Below are positions 5,881-11,174 of a stretch of 11,174 bases of DNA, piece after piece (positions within the stretch are counted from its first letter, which is position 1; every line of letters begins with the position of its first letter). The notes beneath the pieces were generated by a model that was not told the DNA's origin, made no database searches, and was given only the letters and a program-made list of their open reading frames with translations. The stretch is from the NCBI GenBank assembly GCA_002316215.1, contig DCDB01000218.1, positions 1 through 11,174 on the forward strand, read 5' to 3'. This DNA is from Lachnospiraceae bacterium UBA1066. GTDB taxonomy: Bacteria; Bacillota; Clostridia; Lachnospirales; Lachnospiraceae. The translations under genes were made by a program, and so were the position numbers.

Positions 5881-6801
5881 ATGAAAGCAAAAGCAGCAGT
5901 ACAGCCGAAAAAGTCCTTCTTTGCCGCTTACAAGGGCATGGATCGTATCATACTTTTAATCGGATATATCTGTCTTGGATTATTCGCGCTGATTATTATC
6001 ATACCTATGCTGTACATCGTCATCGCTTCCTTCATGGATCCGGTTACCCTGCAGAACAGCGGAATTACGTTTGATTTCAGCAAATGGACCCTGACGGCCT
6101 ATCAGCGCGTACTTTCCAACAAGCAGATCTGGACGGGTTTTGGAAACGCGGTTCTTTACTCGGTGCTTTATACGGTTATTTCCGTAGGCATAACGCTTCT
6201 TGCGGCCTATCCGATGTCCAGGAAAGACCTGAAAGGACGGGGGTTCTTCAATGTATTTTTTATGATTACCATGTTTTTCGGAGGCGGCCTGATTCCTACT
6301 TACCTTCTGATCAGCAATATGGGGATGCTTGACAGTATGTGGGCGGTTATTCTTCCCGGCGCGTTCAGCGTATGGAATATGATTATTGCCCGGACCTACT
6401 ATCAGGGGATACCTGCGGAACTTAAGGAAGCAGCTTCCATTGACGGGGCAAATGAAATTATTTTTTACTTTAAGATTATGCTTCCGGTCTGCGCCCCGAT
6501 TATTGCGGTTCTTAGCATGTGGCAGTTTGTAGGAATGTGGAACAGTTACTTTGACGCGATGATTTACCTTAATTCGGAATCCAAACAGCCGCTGCAGCTC
6601 GTCCTTCGGGCAATCCTGATCCAGAGCCAGCCGCAGCCGGGGATGATTTCCGATATGCAGAGTACAGCGGCACGGGCACAGCTCGGCGAGCTTCTGAAAT
6701 ATGCAACCATTATTATTTCCAGTATCCCGCTGCTTGTTATGTATCCGTTCTTCCAAAAGTACTTTGACGCAGGCATCATGGTAGGCTCGGTGAAAGGCTG
6801 A
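5881..6801 (+). CDS. CUT1-type sugar ABC transporter permease, YtcP/LplC (MalG-like) family
   Basis: This is the second membrane subunit of the importer, with 306 residues and six predicted helices. The N-terminal segment ILLIGYICLGLFALIIIIPMLYIVIAS (24-50) and the following long external loop ending in FDFSKWTLTAYQRVL are typical of YtcP/LplC proteins. The EAA loop is EAASIDGANEIIFYFKIMLP (183-202). The C-terminus ends in YFDAGIMVGSVKG, the family's usual ending. A purine-rich GGAGGGGGA (5866-5874) precedes the ATG. It should pair with the upstream LplB-like subunit to form the channel. The 162 bases after its stop hold a structured repeat before the binding-protein gene, an unusual break inside the operon. 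Confidence 0.93.
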   Translation: MKAKAAVQPKKSFFAAYKGMDRIILLIGYICLGLFALIIIIPMLYIVIASFMDPVTLQNSGITFDFSKWTLTAYQRVLSNKQIWTGFGNAVLYSVLYTVISVGITLLAAYPMSRKDLKGRGFFNVFFMITMFFGGGLIPTYLLISNMGMLDSMWAVILPGAFSVWNMIIARTYYQGIPAELKEAASIDGANEIIFYFKIMLPVCAPIIAVLSMWQFVGMWNSYFDAMIYLNSESKQPLQLVLRAILIQSQPQPGMISDMQSTAARAQLGELLKYATIIISSIPLLVMYPFFQKYFDAGIMVGSVKG

Positions 6802-6803
6802 AA

Positions 6804-6826
6804 GCAGCCCGAAAAAAACAGGCTGC
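6804..6826 (+). other. hairpin competing with the repeat copy B fold
   Basis: GCAGCC (6804-6809) can pair with GGCTGC (6821-6826) around an A-rich 11-base loop. The same GGCTGC can instead pair with GCAGCC at 6847-6852. The two structures are mutually exclusive, as in attenuators, though no T-tract follows either. The hairpin starts 3 bases after the permease stop codon. Confidence 0.5.
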
Positions 6827-6893
6827 GGGGATCGCGAAGCGATGAAGCAGCCTGCGGCATCACCAGGTGTCAAAAGGTACTTTTGGCACCTGG
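6819..6893 (+). repeat. two-hairpin structured repeat, copy B
   Basis: The outer arms CAGGCTGC (6819-6826) and GCAGCCTG (6847-6854) enclose ATCGC-GAA-GCGAT (6831-6843). After the spacer GGCATCA comes a 14-base-pair hairpin with a GTA loop: arms 6863-6876 and 6880-6893, with a single U-G at 6870/6886. Copy A (2949-3015) has the same plan with different arm sequences. It is placed between the second permease and the binding-protein gene, so it could act as an RNA stability or processing element in the operon message. Confidence 0.8.
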
Positions 6894-6963
6894 ATCAGAA
6901 GTCAGTATGGTACAAAAAGTTTCTGGCAGGTTAATTAATGTAAAATCAGAGGAGGAAATGAAA

Positions 6964-8766
6964 ATGAAGAACAAATGGTTTAAGGTTATTGCAGCTTCTC
7001 TTGCCGCCTGCATGACGATTTCGCTTGCAGCCTGCGGCAGCAGCGGACAGTCGGCTTCAACGGCAGCTTCGACGGCACAAACAGCTTCGACAGAATCAGC
7101 AGCTTCGGATGCAGCGGCGTCTTCGGGAACCGTTTCGGGAGCGGGTACGGAAAGCGGATCATCGGATCTTCTTCCCGACGCAGACGGCAATACAACGGCA
7201 GGCGATTATACCTTCCCGCTCAGCAAAACGGAAACAATTAAAGGACTTACGCAATATCCGGCCAGTACGGAAGCGGATCCCAATAAACGTACGATTTTTA
7301 AGCGTCTTGAAGCAAAGACGAATGTCCATGTGGAATGGGATGCAATACAGTCCGATCAGTGGAAGGATAAGATTTCCACAATTATGGCGGATTACAATAA
7401 CATTCCGGAATTTATCTTTACTGCCGGGTTTTCAAATTCAGATCTTTTGAAATACGGGGATCAGGGGGTCATCCTGAATCTGGAAGACTACATCGAGAAG
7501 GATATGCCCAATTTATCAGCGATCTTAAAAAAATATCCGGAGTATAAGGCAATGTGCACGGATACGAACGGCCATATCTGGGGACTTCCGTGGATTGAGC
7601 AGCTGGGTTCCGAAAAGACGGCCATCCAGACGGTAGGTGACATGGGCTTCATTAATAAGAAGTGGCTTGATGCGCTTTCTCTTCCGGTTCCGACAACAAC
7701 GGATGAACTTGAAAGCGACCTTATAGCTTTCCGTGACAATGCTGCTAAGCTTCAGTCACAGTTCGGTATTGACGGTTCTGTTATTCCGATGTCTTTCATC
7801 ATCAATGACGGAGATCAGGATCCGGCCTTCCTTATTAATGGTTTCGGAGAAGGTTACGGAGACCCGGACCGCGGCGCACATATTGCGGTAACCGATGATA
7901 AGAAGGTTATCTGCTCTGCCGTACAGGACGGATATAAAAAAGGTCTGACCTGGCTGAATAAACTGAATACTGAGAACCTGATTGATCCGGAAGCATTTAC
8001 ACAGGACTGGTCTACCTATGTTTCGAAAGGAAAATCACACCGTTACGGCGTTCTCTTCTCATGGGATGTGGCAAATATTGACAACCTGGAAGATTACGTG
8101 CCTCTGAATGCCCTGAAAGCAGATACGACGAATATTACCCCGCAGACCGGCTCCTTTACTTCCGGTTTCGACCGCGGCCGCTGTGTCATTACGGCAAAGG
8201 CTGCAAATCCGGATCTTATCTGTGCATGGCTGGATCAGATGTACGATCCTTACCAGTCGCCGCAGGATAACTGGGGAACATATGGTGAGTCCGATGGTTT
8301 TGATATCTTTGAGCTTTCGACAAACAGTGAAGGGCAGCCGATGCTGAAACATGCGGATCTTGGTGACAAATCTCCGGTTGAAGTCCGTGAAGCGGAATCG
8401 GTCAATGGCCCTCTGGCTGTTCTTGATGAGTACTATAACAAATATGTTACCTGCCCGGATGATGCACAGTACCGCCTTGACTGGATCAAACAATACTATA
8501 CGCCGAATATGAACCTGAAGTACTGCTATCCGAACGTATTTATGAGTACGGAAGATACTGAAAAGTTATCGAACCTTCAGGCGGATATTAAGACCTGCAT
8601 CAATACTGCTAAGTCCGATTTTGTTATGAATGGATTGACAGACGACAGCTGGAATGAGTATCTGAAGGAACTTGACGGATACGGTATTAATGACTATGTG
8701 GCGCTTTATCAGAAATATCTCGACAGCTACTTCGCGTCTGTTTCAGATACAACCTCAGGATCTTAA
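6964..8766 (+). CDS. extracellular solute-binding lipoprotein, LplA/YtcQ type, probably for fructosides
   Basis: This is the substrate-capture component of the importer, anchored to the outside of the membrane. The ATG at 6964 is preferred: GGAGG (6951-6955) is 8 bases upstream, versus 2 bases from the ATG at 6958. The 600-residue precursor has a lipoprotein signal peptide with lipobox LAAC, so Cys24 would be lipidated after cleavage. A Ser/Thr/Ala-rich flexible linker of about 50 residues follows, then a family-1-type binding domain. Landmarks include GVILNLEDYIEKDMPN, KYPEYKAM, GHIWGLPW and NKKWLDALSLPVPTTTDEL, all characteristic of the large LplA group (typically 500 or more residues). It lies between the permeases and the GH32 gene, consistent with uptake of a fructose-containing saccharide; the exact ligand cannot be read from sequence. 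Confidence 0.92.
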   Translation: MKNKWFKVIAASLAACMTISLAACGSSGQSASTAASTAQTASTESAASDAAASSGTVSGAGTESGSSDLLPDADGNTTAGDYTFPLSKTETIKGLTQYPASTEADPNKRTIFKRLEAKTNVHVEWDAIQSDQWKDKISTIMADYNNIPEFIFTAGFSNSDLLKYGDQGVILNLEDYIEKDMPNLSAILKKYPEYKAMCTDTNGHIWGLPWIEQLGSEKTAIQTVGDMGFINKKWLDALSLPVPTTTDELESDLIAFRDNAAKLQSQFGIDGSVIPMSFIINDGDQDPAFLINGFGEGYGDPDRGAHIAVTDDKKVICSAVQDGYKKGLTWLNKLNTENLIDPEAFTQDWSTYVSKGKSHRYGVLFSWDVANIDNLEDYVPLNALKADTTNITPQTGSFTSGFDRGRCVITAKAANPDLICAWLDQMYDPYQSPQDNWGTYGESDGFDIFELSTNSEGQPMLKHADLGDKSPVEVREAESVNGPLAVLDEYYNKYVTCPDDAQYRLDWIKQYYTPNMNLKYCYPNVFMSTEDTEKLSNLQADIKTCINTAKSDFVMNGLTDDSWNEYLKELDGYGINDYVALYQKYLDSYFASVSDTTSGS

Positions 8767-8781
8767 ATTAAGGAGAAAGCC

Positions 8782-10407
8782 ATGACCAGCCCGGAACTTG
8801 AGAAAGCAAGAACTTATGAGGAAACTGAAGAAAAGAAAATCGCATCCGATGCACGTCCTGCTTATCATCTTACGCCCCGGGCCGGATGGATGAACGATCC
8901 GAATGGATTTACATTTTACAAAGGCCAATGGCATCTTTTTTACCAGTATTATCCTTACCAGTGCGTATGGGGGCCGATGCACTGGGGACATGCGGTAAGC
9001 CGGGATCTGCTTCACTGGGAGTATCGTCCGGCGGCCCTTGCACCGGACGAAGGGTACGACCGGGCGGGATGTTTTTCCGGGAGCGCAGCCGTGCTCCCGG
9101 ACGGACGCCTGATGCTGATGTATACCGGCGTTCATAAAGAAGAACTGCCTGACGGAGAATCGGCCGATATCCAGACGCAGTGCCTGGCCTTAGGCGACGG
9201 TACGGAATTTGAAAAATATGAGGGAAACCCTGTGCTTGATGCATCGGTTCTCCCTAAGGGCAGCAGCCGTAAAGATTTTCGCGATCCGAAGATCTGGCAG
9301 GAAAAAGACGGCACGTATTTCTGCGTCATCGGAAACCGGCCGGCGGACGGCAGCGGACAGATCCTTTTATTTAACAGCCCGGACGGGATCGGATGGAATT
9401 TTAAGTCGGTTCTGGCAGAGAATAAAAACCGTTTCGGCAAGATGTGGGAATGCCCTGATTTTTTTGAACTGGACGGAAAATGGGTGCTTCTGACAAGCCC
9501 GCAGGATATGCTGACCGACGGAAAAGGGTATCACAACGGCAACGGAACACTCTGCCTGATCGGAAATTATGACGCAGAAGAAGGCCATTTTTCAGAAGAG
9601 ATGAATCAGCCGATTGACTTCGGACTTGATTTCTACGCGACGCAGACACATGTCGCGCCGGACGGACGGAGAATTATGATCGGATGGATGCAGAACTGGG
9701 ATTCCGTATCCCTCCGGATGGAGGATGCCGGATGGTTCGGGCAGATGAGTCTTCCGAGAGAGCTTTCCGTGAAGGACGGCCGGCTGATCCAGCAGCCGAT
9801 CCGCGAAATCAATGCCCTTCGGACAAATGAAGTGATTTATGAGAATGAAGTTATCACAGGCGTGAAATCATTCCCGAAGGTCAGCGGGCGCAAAGCGGAT
9901 ATCGAGCTTACGATAGATTTTAAGGCAGAAAGAAAGCAGGTTTTAGACGAAGAGGCTGCACAGGCAGTGTCAGGGGGAAAAGAAGCAGATCCGGCATCGG
10001 GGGAAAAAACGGTGCAGACAGTAACAGGCGGAGATGCTCAGGCGACATCCGGAAATGACGGCGGATATTCGTGCCGGTGGTTTGAGTTCCGGTTTGCCGG
10101 AGATGATCAGTATTATTCCACAATCAGCTATAAGACGGAGGATTCCATGCTTCGGATCGACCGGACATTTTCCGGAAGCAGACGGGATGTGATCCATCAC
10201 CGCAAATGCAGAACAGAGCTTAGGGACGGAATTTTGAAACTGCGGATTATCCTGGATCTCTACAGCGTGGAAGTGTTTGTCAATGACGGAAGCCCGGCCG
10301 TAAGCGCAGTCCTTTATACGGATCCTTCGGCGGATCGGATTTCTTTTACCGCTGACGGAACCGCGGCGGTCAGCATACGGAAGTATGACTTGACTGCGAA
10401 GATATAG
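8782..10407 (+). CDS. GH32 beta-fructosidase, cytoplasmic
   Basis: This glycoside hydrolase family 32 enzyme cleaves terminal beta-fructosyl bonds (sucrose, fructo-oligosaccharides, inulin or levan pieces). All three catalytic signatures are intact: WMNDPNG (36-42, nucleophile Asp39), RDP (167-169, transition-state stabiliser Asp168) and WEC (222-224, acid/base Glu223). A five-bladed propeller spans about 28-345, and a beta-sandwich follows, ending near DLYSVEVFVNDG (492-503). There is no signal peptide, so it should act on imported sugar. At 541 residues it is longer than many relatives because about residues 385-428 are a Gly/Ser/Ala/Thr-rich insertion in the beta-sandwich. AAGGAG (8770-8775) precedes the start, 15 bases after the binding-protein stop. 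Whether the preferred substrate is phosphorylated sucrose or free oligosaccharide is unclear; linkage to a CUT1 importer and not a PTS favours the latter. Confidence 0.95.
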   Translation: MTSPELEKARTYEETEEKKIASDARPAYHLTPRAGWMNDPNGFTFYKGQWHLFYQYYPYQCVWGPMHWGHAVSRDLLHWEYRPAALAPDEGYDRAGCFSGSAAVLPDGRLMLMYTGVHKEELPDGESADIQTQCLALGDGTEFEKYEGNPVLDASVLPKGSSRKDFRDPKIWQEKDGTYFCVIGNRPADGSGQILLFNSPDGIGWNFKSVLAENKNRFGKMWECPDFFELDGKWVLLTSPQDMLTDGKGYHNGNGTLCLIGNYDAEEGHFSEEMNQPIDFGLDFYATQTHVAPDGRRIMIGWMQNWDSVSLRMEDAGWFGQMSLPRELSVKDGRLIQQPIREINALRTNEVIYENEVITGVKSFPKVSGRKADIELTIDFKAERKQVLDEEAAQAVSGGKEADPASGEKTVQTVTGGDAQATSGNDGGYSCRWFEFRFAGDDQYYSTISYKTEDSMLRIDRTFSGSRRDVIHHRKCRTELRDGILKLRIILDLYSVEVFVNDGSPAVSAVLYTDPSADRISFTADGTAAVSIRKYDLTAKI

Positions 10408-10466
10408 TCTGTAATCAGGAAAATTTTGGATCTTGATGTTTGCTTCATAAAATAAAGAAATTACGC

Positions 10467-10496
10467 AAAGCCGCCTCTTTTATCAGGCGGCTTTTT
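10467..10496 (+). terminator. strong intrinsic terminator of the ABC-GH32 operon
   Basis: AAAGCCGCCT (10467-10476) and AGGCGGCTTT (10485-10494) form a perfect 10-base-pair stem with an 8-base loop, running into five Ts at 10492-10496. It lies 60 bases after the GH32 stop codon and marks the operon end. Confidence 0.92.
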
Positions 10497-10638
10497 GGGT
10501 ATGACTGGCATAAATCGGGGTTTAGGGAAAAGGTTCCGAAAAAATGCAGCTTGCGGATAAAACGAATGGATTTCACTTTCATACTTTGGTCACAGCTATT
10601 TCACAAAAAAAGCCTATCCTTGTTTCAATGCCGTAAGT

Positions 10639-10654
10639 CCCGGTGAGAGCCGGG
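10639..10654 (+). other. short GC-rich hairpin in the leader of the last gene
   Basis: CCCGG (10639-10643) and CCGGG (10650-10654) form a 5-base-pair stem with a 6-base loop, 12 bases before the ribosome binding site of the following gene. No T-tract follows directly. I found no recognised riboswitch core in 10500-10683 and no convincing -35/-10 pair there, so its role is open. Confidence 0.35.
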
Positions 10655-10683
10655 CAGTCTTTTGGAAAAGGAGAAGCCTATAC

Positions 10684-11174
10684 ATGAGTAAGAAGGAAAA
10701 AGAAATTTCACTTGAAGCCACGCCGGAAAATCTTCGCAAAGAGATTCGTCTGTATCACCGTGATCAGGTTTTAATGCTGCTGAAGCAGAATGTTTTAGGA
10801 CAGATTTCTGAAAATGAAAAGCCTGGAATCTGCCGTTCGATCGTTTCTCTGCGCAATCTTCCGATGATGGATTACGTTGTAAAAGATGTCGGCCATCTCA
10901 AGGCAGCAGACCTGAAACTTGATTTCGAAGTGGCACAGAACCGTGTATTCATTGCGGAACTTTTAAAAAAATACAGGAAATCCCTGGATTTTTCAACGAA
11001 GGAAGATTGTGCGGAGCTTTTTGAACTGGCCTGTGAAATTGATGATGACGACACGGTAAAATATATGATCCGTCAGAACATCAATGTCCCTGATTATAAA
11101 GCCGTCTCCTGTATGGCGACGGATGCTTTCCGCTCTGTTTCTTCTGCCTGTAAGGCAAAGCTGTCGGAAAAAGA
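10684..11174 (+). CDS. partial gene of unknown function with an ankyrin-like segment
   Basis: A frame opens at ATG 10684, 10 bases after AAAGGAG (10667-10673), and stays open to the window edge: 163 codons plus two bases, so the 3' end is missing. The product starts MSKKEKEISLEATPENLRKE, is rich in charged residues and has no signal peptide or membrane helix, so it is probably cytoplasmic. The segment ELFELACEIDDDDTVKYMIR (111-130) followed by QNINV has the spacing of an ankyrin-type helix pair (LFxxAxxxxxxxVxxxIxxxINV), but only one such unit is visible and the match is weak. A strong terminator separates it from the fructoside operon, so functional linkage is not implied. I do not recognise the family. 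Confidence 0.75.
   Translation, partial: MSKKEKEISLEATPENLRKEIRLYHRDQVLMLLKQNVLGQISENEKPGICRSIVSLRNLPMMDYVVKDVGHLKAADLKLDFEVAQNRVFIAELLKKYRKSLDFSTKEDCAELFELACEIDDDDTVKYMIRQNINVPDYKAVSCMATDAFRSVSSACKAKLSEK

Noticed and set aside
5980..6873. A 297-codon minus-strand frame opposite the second permease
   Set aside because: It lies antisense to a clear transporter gene with full family motifs, and its translation is basic and featureless, as expected for a shadow frame.
6863..6893. The 14-base-pair hairpin as an intrinsic terminator
   Set aside because: No T-tract follows on the plus strand, and the operon continues directly into the binding-protein gene.
6883..6963. An upstream start for the binding protein
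   Set aside because: It would place 27 residues before the lipoprotein signal peptide and begin within the 14-base-pair hairpin; ATG 6964 has well-spaced GGAGG.
8059..8493. A 144-codon minus-strand frame inside the binding-protein gene
   Set aside because: It is antisense to a well-supported gene, with no ribosome binding site or family resemblance.
10500..10683. A riboswitch in front of the last gene
   Set aside because: Only one 5-base-pair hairpin is visible and no conserved core of a known riboswitch class could be matched.

Overview
The window looks like a chromosomal carbohydrate-utilisation region from a Gram-positive Clostridia, most likely Lachnospiraceae-type. The signs are strong AGGAGG-type ribosome binding sites, TTGACA/TATAAT promoters, a lipoprotein-type solute-binding protein, LplB/YtcP-type ABC permeases, a YesL (DUF624) protein and a FucP-like MFS porter. 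No family can be proved from this sequence alone.

Layout from left to right. Positions 1-147 hold what looks like a compact, helix-closed non-coding RNA ending in a U-tract; its family is not recognised. An extended -10 promoter follows and drives a flavodoxin remnant (226-513) that has lost its centre and its C-terminus. A sugar-type MFS transporter follows directly (518-1726). A LacI-family regulator (complement 1836-2903) converges on it; its own promoter is nearly perfect. Upstream of that, also on the minus strand, is a two-gene unit: yesL (3805-4455) overlapping by 4 bases a membrane-anchored protein (3110-3808) that resembles a shortened solute-binding protein. A 464-base AT-rich regulatory region (4456-4919) separates this unit from a plus-strand operon: two CUT1-type permeases (4920-5864 and 5881-6801), a solute-binding lipoprotein (6964-8766) and a cytoplasmic GH32 beta-fructosidase (8782-10407). 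The operon ends at a strong intrinsic terminator (10467-10496). A partial, unrecognised gene starts at 10684 and runs off the window.

How the genes may work together (inference): the lipoprotein captures a fructose-containing saccharide (fructo-oligosaccharide, inulin or levan fragment, or sucrose). The two permeases import it using an ATPase encoded elsewhere, and the GH32 enzyme hydrolyses it in the cytoplasm. The LacI-type protein probably regulates both its own promoter and the divergent yesL/ABC control region, because a 10-base palindrome of the form TGCA-NN-TGCA recurs, with variation, in both places and almost nowhere obvious in the coding sequence.

The most unusual structure is a two-hairpin element found twice (2949-3015 and 6819-6893). 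It is built around ATCGC-GAA-GCGAT and a GTA-looped palindrome, and the paired arms differ between copies by compensating changes. One copy lies in the lacI leader in antisense orientation; the other lies between the second permease and the solute-binding protein genes. Other points of interest are five degenerate 28-31-base tandem repeats in the yesL leader, a LacI protein lacking the usual hinge helix, and a low-complexity insertion in the GH32 C-terminal domain.
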